Of a stretch of DNA of 64,000 bases, positions 1 through 8,259 are shown one piece after another; within the stretch, counting starts at the first letter, position 1, and every line of letters begins with the position of its first letter. The notes under the pieces are model-generated. The model had not been told where the DNA came from. It was given only the letters and a program-made list of their open reading frames with translations, and did not search any database. The DNA lies in assembly GCA_020049835.1 (NCBI GenBank), contig JAGVLK010000023.1:34807-98806 (forward strand). Reading direction: 5' to 3'. Position numbers and translations under genes: made by a program. The stretch is from Candidatus Babeliales bacterium. GTDB lineage: Bacteria; Babelota; Babeliae; Babelales; Vermiphilaceae.

Positions 1-345
1 GCTGATTTGACTTTTAGTTACCGCAAATCCTTTTTCTGCCAACGCTTCAGCAATTTCTGATGGAGCAACCGCACCAAATAGTTTACCGCCATCATGTGCT
101 TTACGTTTGATTGTGAGCTTGATTGAGCGGATCTTTTCAGCAAGCATAGAAGTTTTGCTTTCAATAACCTCTTTGCGATGCTCTACCACTTTAATGCGGT
201 TTTTAAATTGCGCTTCATTGTGGGGAGTAACTTCAACACCCAATTTGCGTGGAATAAGAAAGTTATATGCAAAGCCGTCAGTTACTTTTACAATTTCGCC
301 AGCAATGCCAATTTTTTCAACGTCTTGAAGCAAAAAAAGTTTCAT
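1..345 (-). CDS. rplI: 50S ribosomal protein L9, N-terminal part (cut by window edge)
   Basis: The ATG at 343-345 opens a frame that stays open to base 1, giving the first 115 residues. The start MKLFLLQDVEKIG is followed by G-E-I-V-K-V-T-D-G-F-A-Y-N-F-L-I-P, the conserved L9 N-terminal domain that binds 23S rRNA. After this come a charged helix (about residues 45-80) and the start of the C-terminal domain. L9 is normally about 150 residues, so roughly 35 are missing beyond the edge. An AGGAG ribosome binding site lies just upstream (reverse complement of 351-355). No partner such as rpsR or rpsF is visible. Confidence 0.93.
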   Translation of the reverse strand, partial: MKLFLLQDVEKIGIAGEIVKVTDGFAYNFLIPRKLGVEVTPHNEAQFKNRIKVVEHRKEVIESKTSMLAEKIRSIKLTIKRKAHDGGKLFGAVAPSEIAEALAEKGFAVTKSQIS

Positions 346-594
346 AAGAACTCCTTCATAGATGATATACTTTTTGTTTAAGAATTTACTGTCTTAAGTA
401 TAAAGAAAAAAGAGGATAATGAAAACCAGAAATCAAAACTCTTTTTCTTCCTGCATTAGTTTGTGAATAACATAATTTTAGTGTGTTATGCGACTCTGAT
501 TTCTTTGTTTTTTGTTTGTTAGTTTTTTAATGTTTTTTTAATTTCTATGAATTCTTTTTTTTCTTAAACATGTAAATCAATTTTTCTTTATTTT
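346..594. other. AT-rich intergenic stretch upstream of rplI
   Basis: I see no gene here. It is strongly A+T rich with long T runs at 495-600 and presumably carries the rplI promoter on the minus strand. It also holds one copy of the short GTTATGCGAC-type repeat at 470-496. Confidence 0.6.
470..496 (+). repeat. Short dispersed repeat with GTTATGCGAC core (copy A)
   Basis: ACATAATT, a few variable bases, then GTTATGCGACTC. It closely matches the sequence just after murD (14149-14174). Related copies are at 15311-15333, 16297-16320 and 19959-19981. Function unknown. Confidence 0.55.
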
Positions 595-850
595 TTTCTT
601 ATGCGCCTGCCCGCCTCGACATAGCTCGTAGAGCGACGTCGGGCCGCGCGGGCGTCAAGGAGGTGTCTTGTCACACCTCCTTAACAATCCTGGACACAAA
701 GGGTAAACCCTTTTGAATCCCACGCACAAAATCAGGCCTCACGCATGCAGCATGCGTTCATGCCTTTGGTTGTGCTTAATACGGTCCGCAATTACTTGCC
801 ACCTGCAATGCCAATCAACCGATCTTCGTCAGCAACTTAACATTTCCTTT
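595..850 (+). repeat. Left arm of the inverted-repeat element, with hairpins
   Basis: Hairpins visible: AAGGAGGTGT (657-666) with ACACCTCCTT (673-682); AAAGGG (698-703) with CCCTTT (708-713); ACGCATG (741-747) with CATGCGT (751-757). The conserved segment GATCTTCGTCAGCAACTTAA near 821-840 is matched in the right arm. Confidence 0.7.
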
Positions 851-1104
851 AATTTGGCGTTGTCTTTTAAAAGACATGCGCGCTTTAGTTCGAAAGCTTA
901 TTGCATGCAACTGCGTCGATTATTTTGTGAAAATCAGGTAGCAGTTCAGCTGGCCGATCCAGCCTTCGCATAAAGCTTCGGCGGACAGGAGCTAGTACCC
1001 GCAGGGTGTTTGCGTGTGCCTAGCTGGAATCCCGCGAAAGAATAATAATCTGATAACAATCACTGTCCTTCCAGTCTCTGCTGGAAGGATAAAAAGTTCT
1101 CCTT

Positions 1105-1380
1105 TTATGATAAAGCGCTCATCAAGAGATAATGTTAAGTTGCTAACGAAGATCGATTGACTAAAAGTGTAAATTGTAAGTTATTGCAGACCTTATTAGC
1201 TGATTCGCAAGGCATGAACGCATGCTTCATGCGTGAGGCCTGAGTTGAAGCGTAGGGATTCAAAAGGTGCCCCTTTTGTGCCCGGGATTATTAAGGGCGT
1301 TGGCAAGAATGCCCTTAATGCCCGCGCGGCCCGCCGTCGCTCTACGAGCTATGTCGAGGCAGGCAGGCGCATAAGAAAAT
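1105..1380 (-). repeat. Right arm of the inverted-repeat element, with hairpins
   Basis: Read on the minus strand it aligns with the left arm. Hairpins at matching places: ATTAAGGGC (1290-1298) with GCCCTTAAT (1311-1319); CAAAAGG (1261-1267) with CCTTTTG (1272-1278); ACGCATG (1218-1224) with CATGCGT (1228-1234). The first two stems differ in sequence from the left arm yet still pair. Confidence 0.7.
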
Positions 1381-1420
1381 ATATAGAGAAGATGGATTTA
1401 TAAAAATATAAAGAAAAAAA

Positions 1421-1873
1421 TCAACCAACACACCATTCACTCACATGATAATGCAAAAGCTCACCACTCTTTTTATGGTACACCGGCTGCACAACTGCAT
1501 GTGCATTACATACACGCTGTTTGTGCGTCAGTGCAACCGCAACATTAAGCACTTTACCATCGGGCGTTTCACGCGGTTGAAACTCGATAGTCGCTTGCGC
1601 CATCAACTCGCGATCGATAGGCCATGTAAGTTGTTCACGCTGCTGATTACTTTTAACGAGCGCTGACCATTTTTTGCACGCTTTATCCAATGCGCAGGAC
1701 ATAAGCCCATTAGTTGCAGCGCGCACTTTAAGGTACTGCTCGCGCTCATGCATGGTCTGCATAAAAAAATGCATACGCATATGCAATCCGGCAAAGACTG
1801 CCGTCATCGCCAGCATAAGCAGCATGCACAAAACTAATGCTGATCCTTCAGCTTTTAAGTTTATAGTTACCAT
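1421..1873 (-). CDS. Pseudopilin-like protein (PilX-like minor pilin)
   Basis: A 150-residue protein beginning MVTINLKAEGSALVLCMLL, with one hydrophobic N-terminal helix (about residues 10-30) directly after a charged stretch ending in Gly. That architecture matches prepilin-peptidase substrates, and the G-S-A-L-V-L start resembles PilX-type minor pilins. The rest is a small soluble domain with cysteines. It is the third gene of a minus-strand trio and overlaps the end of the preceding gene by about 26 bases. I chose the ATG at 1871-1873 because the upstream ATG (1882) sits too close to its only AGG. Type IV pilus or type II secretion are both possible; no assembly ATPase or secretin is in the window. 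Confidence 0.6.
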   Translation of the reverse strand: MVTINLKAEGSALVLCMLLMLAMTAVFAGLHMRMHFFMQTMHEREQYLKVRAATNGLMSCALDKACKKWSALVKSNQQREQLTWPIDRELMAQATIEFQPRETPDGKVLNVAVALTHKQRVCNAHAVVQPVYHKKSGELLHYHVSEWCVG

Positions 1874-2345
1874 TACGCACATAACCTATCTGTTTAACGG
1901 TGGTAGAACCTTGTGCCATCGTCACGCGTACACCGCATGGATACTCTCTATTTTCAGTTCCTGATGCGTCAATAGGTACAAAGCTCCCGCTGGTGATATC
2001 TTGTGCAAGCAAACTGCTGCTCGGTTTCTTCCAACGTTTAATTGCTGCATCATAATGGGTAGCATTGCGCACTAATTTACCCTCACGCAAACGCCAAGTG
2101 ACCTGATAATAAGGTGAAGTTAATCTGCACTGATCTTGGGTAACTTGCGCAATAGTTACCGTTTGTGCAACATCTTTTTGGAACATATCAAGTGCAAGAT
2201 GCAACGGTAATAACGCATCACAACGCTGGTGCATATGATTTAACTGACGGTACCAATGTGCCATTAAAGCATAGGTGAGTAAGCTGAGCAATAACATAAG
2301 CGCACAACAGATCATCCAATTGGCAAGTGCAAATCCCTGCTTCAT
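1848..2345 (-). CDS. Pseudopilin-like protein (PilW/GspJ-like)
   Basis: A 165-residue protein starting MKQGFALANWM followed by a strongly hydrophobic helix (residues 10-32). The Gly-Phe junction after a short basic leader is the usual prepilin peptidase cleavage context, although the conserved Glu at position +5 is absent, as in some minor pilins. The ATG at 2343-2345 overlaps the TGA of the upstream gene as ATGA, so translation is probably coupled. The soluble domain has two cysteines. Assignment to the PilW or GspJ position rests on gene order (second of three pseudopilins) and is an inference. Confidence 0.6.
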   Translation of the reverse strand: MKQGFALANWMICCALMLLLSLLTYALMAHWYRQLNHMHQRCDALLPLHLALDMFQKDVAQTVTIAQVTQDQCRLTSPYYQVTWRLREGKLVRNATHYDAAIKRWKKPSSSLLAQDITSGSFVPIDASGTENREYPCGVRVTMAQGSTTVKQIGYVRNGNYKLKS

Positions 2346-2701
2346 ACTGCCGTCACCTCCATGCAACCCACCGCTAATGCAACGCTCTTTTGTTGCTGCG
2401 GCGAGTCGTAACGTACAGTATATACACCATACTTAAACTTGGGATATGCTTTAATGGCAAGCGGTTCATACGTGCAGGTATACTGTTGCACCACCTGCGC
2501 CTGCGGTATGCATTGCTTGGGCCAGCAGCGCTCAATGGCTTCGTTTGCAAGCTCCAATGCAATAAGTCGCTGCATACAGGCATGATACAATTTTGTTTGG
2601 TAACTTAAATAGCCGGCGGCAACGAGAATCATAGTTTGTAACAAAAGAAAGCCTACCATGAGCTCAATAACAAAAAATCCGGTTTGCTGTTTGCTGACCA
2701 T
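2342..2701 (-). CDS. Prepilin-type protein with GFxxxE motif (PilV/GspI-like)
   Basis: A 119-residue protein. MVSKQQTGFFVIELMVGFLL contains a textbook type III signal: basic leader, Gly, Phe at +1 and Glu at +5, followed by the hydrophobic helix that packs in the pilus core. Four cysteines lie in the C-terminal domain. It is first in the three-gene minus-strand operon (ATGA overlap with the next gene). Minor pilins of this kind prime or tip type IV pili or the type II secretion pseudopilus. Which machine is served cannot be told from this window. Confidence 0.7.
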   Translation of the reverse strand: MVSKQQTGFFVIELMVGFLLLQTMILVAAGYLSYQTKLYHACMQRLIALELANEAIERCWPKQCIPQAQVVQQYTCTYEPLAIKAYPKFKYGVYTVRYDSPQQQKSVALAVGCMEVTAV

Positions 2702-2803
2702 ACTACACTCTTTTTTGTCTCATTAATAAGCTTTTGTTCACTGCAAAAATAGTATACACTAAAATAATAATCGGCATGAACATAATTAATTCAGGAGTAT
2801 TAC

Positions 2804-4180
2804 ATGCTTATACGTAGATTCATTTCTTTGTGCATGTGCATCATTTTTGTAACCTTTTCTCGTTTAAGTGCAGGCAACCCTTTTGCCAATTTAGATCCTA
2901 ACATGTCACAAGAAGATCTACTTGCACAGTTTATGAGTGAAATCGATCAACTGATTCCTGAAGAAGAACGTGCAACCTTTTGGGAAGAAGTAGCTAAAGA
3001 AACTGAACGTCTTGAGCGCGAAACAGCGCATATGTCTGAAGAAGAAAAAGAGAAATATTTAATGAATATTATTACCCAGCCGCCAACGCCGGAGGCTCCT
3101 CCTGTGCCAACACCTACGCCGGTGCCGGTCGTAGAAGAGCCGGTTAAAAAACCTGTGGTCAAACCGGTGAGTGCTGCAGATAAAGTAACTGAAGTGGTGA
3201 ACATTATTACTTCAATTATTAAATCGATTGAGTCGTTGTTGAATAAAGCGGCAGCATTACCTGATTTTGATGGCAAAATAGAACGTTGGATACGCCAAAA
3301 ACGTATTAATGATTGGCCTGCAGGCGTTTCATGGGCAAGCTTCCAACATGAACTTAATCGTTTTGTTCATATTTTGCAGCAGATAAAAGATAAAGATATA
3401 AAGATTGGATACAAACATATTGAAAGCATTATTGAATCTGAACAGGTGCTCAATAACCTGCGTCAATTGGAAACACGCCTTGCACATAATGTTCCTAACA
3501 TTGAAGTAAGCGTATTTGCTATGGCAAAGATGACACCGGGATCAAAAGTTGCAATTAATAAATCGGTTAATGCACTTGCTGAAAGCATGTACAAAATGCA
3601 ACTGCCGGCAGAGCTTAAAAAATTGATGGAAAAGTTTGAACCTATCGCCAAAAAAATCCGCGAAGAGGAAGAAAAACTTACTAAAGCTGCAGCAACTCCG
3701 TATGCGCGCGCTCATGCTGAAGTGCCGACCAAAATTGCCGGCAAACGTGAACAACCGCGTCGCTTACCATCATTGGATGATTTTGGTATCGGCGGTAAAG
3801 GTGGCGGCGGCGCACCACAACCATCATATGAACGCGGTGGCAAAGAAGAAGCTCCTGCCGGAGGTAAAGAAGGTAAACGCGGCGGCAGTGCAGGTATTGG
3901 CGGCGGCAAAGGTGGTGGCGCTCGCCCAACTGGTGGCGGTGCCGGCCGTGGCGCAGCAACCGGCGGCAAAGGCAAAGAAGAAGAGGATAAAGAGAACAAA
4001 GGCGGCGGCAAAGCTGCCGGCGGTCGCGCTGCACCAGGCAAAACAAAAGTAGAACAGGATGCGGATGTAAAACGTAATTTGGGAGACTTTAGTAAAAGCT
4101 TACAAGATGCCGCTAATGCTCTAGATCTTGGCGCTGACAGTTATAGTGAGGATGCATTGCGCAGACATTTTAATTCGTAA
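2804..4180 (+). CDS. Secreted protein with Gly/Lys-rich low-complexity region
   Basis: A 458-residue protein of unknown function. Residues 1-24 are a signal peptide ending in L-S-A-G. An acidic helical segment follows, containing M-S-E-E-E-K-E-K-Y-L, then a Pro/Val-rich linker (about 92-125), a helical region (about 130-300), and a Gly-, Lys- and Glu-rich disordered tract (about 325-425) with many GGK and GGG units. The acidic motif recurs in the exported protein at 29804-30550 (M-S-D-E-E-K-E-V-Y-L), so the two may share a domain. An AGGAG site precedes the ATG. The next gene is 27 bases downstream on the same strand, suggesting co-transcription. Confidence 0.7.
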   Translation: MLIRRFISLCMCIIFVTFSRLSAGNPFANLDPNMSQEDLLAQFMSEIDQLIPEEERATFWEEVAKETERLERETAHMSEEEKEKYLMNIITQPPTPEAPPVPTPTPVPVVEEPVKKPVVKPVSAADKVTEVVNIITSIIKSIESLLNKAAALPDFDGKIERWIRQKRINDWPAGVSWASFQHELNRFVHILQQIKDKDIKIGYKHIESIIESEQVLNNLRQLETRLAHNVPNIEVSVFAMAKMTPGSKVAINKSVNALAESMYKMQLPAELKKLMEKFEPIAKKIREEEEKLTKAAATPYARAHAEVPTKIAGKREQPRRLPSLDDFGIGGKGGGGAPQPSYERGGKEEAPAGGKEGKRGGSAGIGGGKGGGARPTGGGAGRGAATGGKGKEEEDKENKGGGKAAGGRAAPGKTKVEQDADVKRNLGDFSKSLQDAANALDLGADSYSEDALRRHFNS

Positions 4181-4207
4181 CGCTCTAATAAAAAGGGAGA
4201 TCGATTA

Positions 4208-5065
4208 ATGAAGATATCTGTATATGCACTGTTGTGGTGCACCTATTTGTGTATGTTTGCAGGCGATGTAGATATCCTGCCTGCGGGCAATGGTGTGCCA
4301 GTTAACCAACCGGTACCAGAAACTAGTGCGCCCGCGGCAAACGTACCTACTGCACCTCAAGTTACCATTCCTGCTAATGCAACGGCAGATGTGCTGCGAG
4401 ATGCTATCGCCCTGCTTAATATCAATTCCGGATTTACTGCAGAGCCAACAGTTACTAATCAAGCCGATCAACTGCTCTATGCTATTTTTGGGCATGATAA
4501 TTATATACAGTTACAAAACCCTCAGCATGCGGCGGTAAAACAGATAGTTACCACTTTAGTGGAAGCAAATCCAACGATTGCACCTGAATATGTTTTGCGT
4601 GCATATCTGGTACAACGCGGTGCACAGCGACCGACAACACAACCAACGCCTGCAGCCGCACCAACCGATGGCACCGCTGGACAACCTCCACGCCCAGCCA
4701 AACCACCAAAAAAACCTACGACACCTGCGACGCCCACACCACCCGCACCGACTCCTCGCCCGACACCAAGCGGCGGGGCACTTGATCTTAAACCGATCAA
4801 TGATGCCGTAGGTAAATTGAATGGTGCTCTTGCGCGTATTCGCAATGCAAAAGCGGTTAAAATGCAAGGTGAACAACGCGCTATGCTCAAAAAAGAGGCG
4901 GAGAAACTCCTTAAAGAAAATAATTCTAAATTAAAGCCAATGGCACAACGGATTAATCGCATACTTGCTGAACCGGGCTTTGCCGGCAACCCCGACAAAG
5001 TTGCACCATTTAAACGTTTTGCTGAGCTGTATGATGCTATAGAAAAGGAGGTATTGCGCCCATAA
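4208..5065 (+). CDS. Secreted Pro/Thr-rich hypothetical protein
   Basis: A 285-residue protein of unknown function. The signal peptide ends near residue 19 (C-M-F-A-G). The mature protein has a Pro-rich leader, a small helical domain (about 55-135), a Pro/Thr/Ala-rich linker (about 137-190) and a basic helical C-terminal domain (about 195-285). Its plan, helical domains joined by disordered linkers, resembles that of the gene just upstream, and a GGGAG site precedes the ATG. Probably surface-exposed or exported; nothing indicates an enzyme. Confidence 0.65.
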   Translation: MKISVYALLWCTYLCMFAGDVDILPAGNGVPVNQPVPETSAPAANVPTAPQVTIPANATADVLRDAIALLNINSGFTAEPTVTNQADQLLYAIFGHDNYIQLQNPQHAAVKQIVTTLVEANPTIAPEYVLRAYLVQRGAQRPTTQPTPAAAPTDGTAGQPPRPAKPPKKPTTPATPTPPAPTPRPTPSGGALDLKPINDAVGKLNGALARIRNAKAVKMQGEQRAMLKKEAEKLLKENNSKLKPMAQRINRILAEPGFAGNPDKVAPFKRFAELYDAIEKEVLRP

Positions 5066-5111
5066 CACTATCATTAAAAAGTTATAATGCATTGTTTAAA
5101 AAGGAAAATGT

Positions 5112-5798
5112 ATGATGAAATTATATGCTATTATTCTTGCAACAATTATCTCTGGCACTATGTTTGCCGCTGACAGTCGCCATGTGGCATTTTATGCCCC
5201 TGTGGCCGCTATGCATAAAGCAGTAGTAACCAAACAGTGTGCCGATGCCGAAACTATGTTACGCGACCAAAAAAAAATTGCTGAAGGCGAACAGGCCACC
5301 GGCACTGTTGCTACTATATATTATGGATTACGAGACCTTGGTTATCAAGCCTTTGCTGATGCCAATAGACCTGTCATTCAACGTTCATGGGAAATCCTAG
5401 ATCTATTCAGCTATCCATTTGCAGCACATAACCCTGCAACTATGGCGGCTGCAGATGCATTTTTGGCCGCAGCTGCAAACCCTGATGATGTTGATCTGTG
5501 GGTAAGAGAATTAAAATGGTTTAGCTCTGCGCTTATAATGCTCGCTAGAAATTCTAACAGCAAGTTTGCACTACGCATTAAAATATCAGATCGCATTGCA
5601 CTCAATCACGATGTAGTAGGTACCGTTGAAGAACATGCTGAACTTGCTGCGCATCAAATGACAGTCCCTATTAGATTCAATCAACGATTTGCTGCAATGA
5701 AGGAAAATGTTGATACATTTAGAGCTTTCGTTGCTCGCGTACCGGCAGTGTTTGCTGAATTAGAAGAAGAGTTAGAGGCAGAATTAAAAAATAGTTAA
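5112..5798 (+). CDS. Secreted protein, first of a tandem paralogue pair
   Basis: A 228-residue protein of unknown function with a signal peptide ending at F-A-A (about residue 20). It is a clear paralogue of the next gene. Shared blocks are G-T-V-x-x-I-Y, V-x-Q-R-S-x-x-I-x-D-x-F, L-W-x-x-E-x-x-x-F-S, and a C-terminal block with D-R-I, G-T, A-A, R-F-x-x-R-F and a conserved Pro. AAGGA precedes tandem ATGs at 5112 and 5115. The mature protein is probably all-helical. It lacks the cysteines present in its partner. Confidence 0.7.
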   Translation: MMKLYAIILATIISGTMFAADSRHVAFYAPVAAMHKAVVTKQCADAETMLRDQKKIAEGEQATGTVATIYYGLRDLGYQAFADANRPVIQRSWEILDLFSYPFAAHNPATMAAADAFLAAAANPDDVDLWVRELKWFSSALIMLARNSNSKFALRIKISDRIALNHDVVGTVEEHAELAAHQMTVPIRFNQRFAAMKENVDTFRAFVARVPAVFAELEEELEAELKNS

Positions 5799-5804
5799 TA
5801 TGTA

Positions 5805-5838
5805 TTACGAGAGCAATGCGATTGCATTGCTCTCGTAA
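5805..5838. terminator. Perfect 15-bp hairpin between the tandem paralogues
   Basis: TTACGAGAGCAATGC (5805-5819), loop GATT, then its exact complement (5824-5838). There is no T-run after it, only AATATAAAGG, so it may be a weak terminator, an RNA-processing site or a stem close to the next start codon. The stem ends 14 bases before the GTG start at 5853. Confidence 0.55.
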
Positions 5839-5852
5839 ATATAAAGGAACCT

Positions 5853-6536
5853 GTGAAAATATACGTTGCAATCCTTACTTTATTAATCCCTTGCTCTCTG
5901 TATGCTGCAGCATCATCACACGATGAACGTCAATTACCATTTGAAGACCATCCAACTAGTATGCTTCTGTGTGACATTAAACAAGCATGGGAAACTACAA
6001 CACAAACACTTGGAGCTGCGCCTACGGGAACTGTACCTGGTATCTATCAAGAAATTTTAGAAAAAGGATTTACAGGTTTTTGCAAAGAAAACCCATTAGT
6101 AGTACAACGCTCATTGCAAATTCGTGATCATTTTAGGACCGATTTTTGTTGCACCTGTTGCCATCGCGTAATACATAATCTCATGCATGCCACAAGCACT
6201 CATTTTGTAAATGCTACAACGAATTATAAATATATGGGCCTTTGGGAGGCCGAATGTTTCGGTTTTAGCACTACACTTATGTTCATGCAAAATGGAAATC
6301 CGCTGTGCAAAAAATTTAAACGACGCGTTATGATTCAGGATCGGATTATCGACAACAATGGCATTCAAGGTACAGAAAAAGAGCGAATTGAAGTTGCAGC
6401 ATATATACTCGTCACGTCAGCCCGCTTTAGCGAACGCTTTGTAACTATGGGTAAGAACAAGAAACGATTTGCAAAATTTTGGTCAAAAATGCCGCGTATT
6501 TTTGAGCGTCTTAAGCAAGCAAAATTAGAAAATTAA
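5853..6536 (+). CDS. Secreted protein, second of a tandem paralogue pair, Cys-rich
   Basis: A 227-residue paralogue of the gene at 5112-5798, function unknown. The start is GTG with AAAGGA at a good distance; the signal peptide ends at Y-A-A-A. Against its partner it has gained a Cys cluster (F-C-C-T-C-C-H near residues 94-100) plus further Cys and His residues, which could bind metal or form disulfides. The C-terminal block with R-F-x-x-R-F is conserved. The gene converges on a minus-strand gene only 9 bases away. Confidence 0.7.
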   Translation: MKIYVAILTLLIPCSLYAAASSHDERQLPFEDHPTSMLLCDIKQAWETTTQTLGAAPTGTVPGIYQEILEKGFTGFCKENPLVVQRSLQIRDHFRTDFCCTCCHRVIHNLMHATSTHFVNATTNYKYMGLWEAECFGFSTTLMFMQNGNPLCKKFKRRVMIQDRIIDNNGIQGTEKERIEVAAYILVTSARFSERFVTMGKNKKRFAKFWSKMPRIFERLKQAKLEN

Positions 6537-6545
6537 GAGTATGTA

Positions 6546-7943
6546 CTACTGTTGCACCCTCTCAGTAGTAGCCGGCAAACCCCATGAAGCAAAGTAATCC
6601 GCAATGCGTGCACCGAAACTTTTGGTTGCCCGTGTACGCGGTTTTTGTAAGGTTTTGAGCAACTGCAGCTTATTTAGGCCTTTAATGTGATCTTTAACAT
6701 ATGCATTTTCCGTATCCCAAAGCTCTTTAAGAAACTCTAAACCATACTGGTTATTGGCAATTTCATCTACGTTATTGCGCGTAATATCATCTACCAACAA
6801 CTCACTAATTTTATCTTTACCAATATGCTCACGTATAAGTGATGTTAAAAATGCTAAACCATGAGGGTTATTGGCAATTGCAACAATATTAGCATCATCC
6901 AGCGTTTGCACGGCGATAGTCTCTCTAATGACCCGCGCATCAAGCGCAAAAATATTGGCACTTTGCACCAGCGCTTGCAACAGTTCTGAACCATGCTCTG
7001 TCTGGGCAAGCGTGCTGATGTTATCTTTAGTGATAAAGTGATACGCTAATAACTCTTTATCTTTTATAGATGCGTTTTGTAACCGTTGTTTAAGTTCAGC
7101 CGCTTCGTGTGCATCTGCAGCTAATGCAATGATGTCATTGCCTTTAAGTAAGCGTTGCTGCGTTGATTGCATTATTGCGGCGTTACGCGTAGCTTCATGC
7201 TGCGGCACTTGTGCGGCGTCAGCTTTAAGTTTTTTCTGATGATCCAATGTTGCCTGCAATGATTTAATATGATGCTCTTCATGTTTAATGAGCTCTTCAA
7301 GCCGCTTAATTAATTTTTGCAGACTAACAATTTTCGGATTACGCAGGCGATGCATAAATACCGTTCCGGTACCACCCGTTTGCTCTAGTTTTTCCAGTAA
7401 CTGGTTTAATGCTGTTGTATAGGTAACAATAGCTGCCTGCATGCCTTCATTTTTGTGTTGCGCATTTTTTATTTTGGTCTCCAGGTCTGCGATAATTTTT
7501 CTATGGGCATCAATATCTTTTTTGCTTTGATCTATGGCTGCTTGCGATGTGCGTATCGTTTCGATGGGCGTAAATCTCTTTTTGTATACCTTATCGTGCT
7601 GTATCTGTTGTGCATAGAAACGCCTGCTCACATCATGTGCAAATGGCAATGACGATGATGCGGATAAAGGTAACACGGTAAAACGTTGAGGGGAAGCTAA
7701 CAACGAACGCTCAACTTGATTTCGCAACAATGGGCTATGGTAAAAGCGCGTGACTGCTTGCCTTCCCGGAGTCTCGGCGTAGCCTCTGGCGAAGCCGGAC
7801 AATCCAGCTCTTGCACTTGCACTATATGCCCGCGCCGGAGCCACAAGTCGTGGCGCCAAACTAGCAGCCCAGGCATTGCTTACAACACCTAGATACGCGA
7901 TTATAACGATTATATGGGACAATGCAGCTAATTTCTTCATCAT
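6546..7943 (-). CDS. Secreted coiled-coil protein with short C-terminal repeats
   Basis: A 465-residue protein of unknown function. Residues 1-27 form a signal peptide ending A-W-A-A. After a low-complexity Ala/Arg region, residues about 130-250 are strongly heptad-like with many Lys, Glu and Gln, so a long coiled coil is likely. The C-terminal part contains about three copies of a repeat of the form N-I-x-x-I-A-N-N-x-x-G-L-x-F-L-x-x-L (near residues 310, 355 and 388), perhaps a small solenoid. It resembles host-interacting coiled-coil proteins of intracellular bacteria, but no family is recognised. Confidence 0.65.
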   Translation of the reverse strand: MMKKLAALSHIIVIIAYLGVVSNAWAASLAPRLVAPARAYSASARAGLSGFARGYAETPGRQAVTRFYHSPLLRNQVERSLLASPQRFTVLPLSASSSLPFAHDVSRRFYAQQIQHDKVYKKRFTPIETIRTSQAAIDQSKKDIDAHRKIIADLETKIKNAQHKNEGMQAAIVTYTTALNQLLEKLEQTGGTGTVFMHRLRNPKIVSLQKLIKRLEELIKHEEHHIKSLQATLDHQKKLKADAAQVPQHEATRNAAIMQSTQQRLLKGNDIIALAADAHEAAELKQRLQNASIKDKELLAYHFITKDNISTLAQTEHGSELLQALVQSANIFALDARVIRETIAVQTLDDANIVAIANNPHGLAFLTSLIREHIGKDKISELLVDDITRNNVDEIANNQYGLEFLKELWDTENAYVKDHIKGLNKLQLLKTLQKPRTRATKSFGARIADYFASWGLPATTERVQQ

Positions 7944-8259
7944 TACTCCAAATTCTACTATACTCTATAGTATATAATAATGTAAAGTTGAAATAAAAAT
8001 CAATGGTTGAGTGCAATTGCTTACCTATAATTGCCTCTTTTGTATACCCTGGCGGAGCCTAAATATGTGCGCAAACATGCCTTTTAAACGCTATGTACAG
8101 CCACCGCGCAATTATTTTGTAAAGAATGAGCAAAAACTCTTGTTTTAACACCCTTTTTGGTGATATATTTATAATAGAAATATAAATGCGGCACAGGGCT
8201 GCATTCTGTAGAATATTAACCACAAATATTTGTCATAATCGACAAATAGAGGAGTTTTT
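7944..8259. other. Divergent intergenic region
   Basis: 316 bases between two divergent genes, no coding sequence seen. A TATAAT at 8170-8175 could be the -10 box for the gene at 8260, without a clear -35. An inverted repeat at 8227-8248 lies in the predicted leader. Confidence 0.4.
8227..8248. promoter_or_regulatory. Inverted repeat in the leader of the 8260 gene
   Basis: TATTTGTC, six bases, GACAAATA. It ends directly before the GAGGAG ribosome binding site (8249-8254), so it could be a protein-binding operator or an RNA stem affecting translation. The GACAAA/TTTGTC words also occur in the promoter at 28550-28578. Confidence 0.4.

Larger units (their letters stand above)
595..1380. repeat. 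GC-rich inverted-repeat element with conserved hairpins
   Basis: A block of about 785 bases, far more GC-rich than its surroundings, bounded by TTCTTATGCGCCTGCC and its inverted counterpart GGCAGGCGCATAAGAA. The outer ~250 bases on each side (about 595-850 and 1105-1380) are diverged inverted copies of each other. Each arm contains the same series of small hairpins. No convincing coding sequence lies inside. It could be a MITE-like relic with long terminal inverted repeats or a pair of oppositely oriented structured RNAs. Fragments of the arm sequence recur at 14161-14205 at the end of a gene. Confidence 0.75.

Noticed and set aside
713..973. An 86-codon frame inside the inverted-repeat element
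   Set aside because: It runs through hairpins of a non-coding repeat, has no ribosome site and an implausible Cys/His/Arg-rich composition.
3681..4046. Long antisense frames opposite the Gly-rich region
   Set aside because: They are by-products of GGC/GGT-rich codons on the plus strand; the plus-strand gene has a signal peptide and a ribosome site.
6544..6570. TACTACTG/CAGTAGTA inverted repeat between convergent genes
   Set aside because: Short stem, long loop, no T-run and partly inside the coding end; not strong enough to call a terminator.
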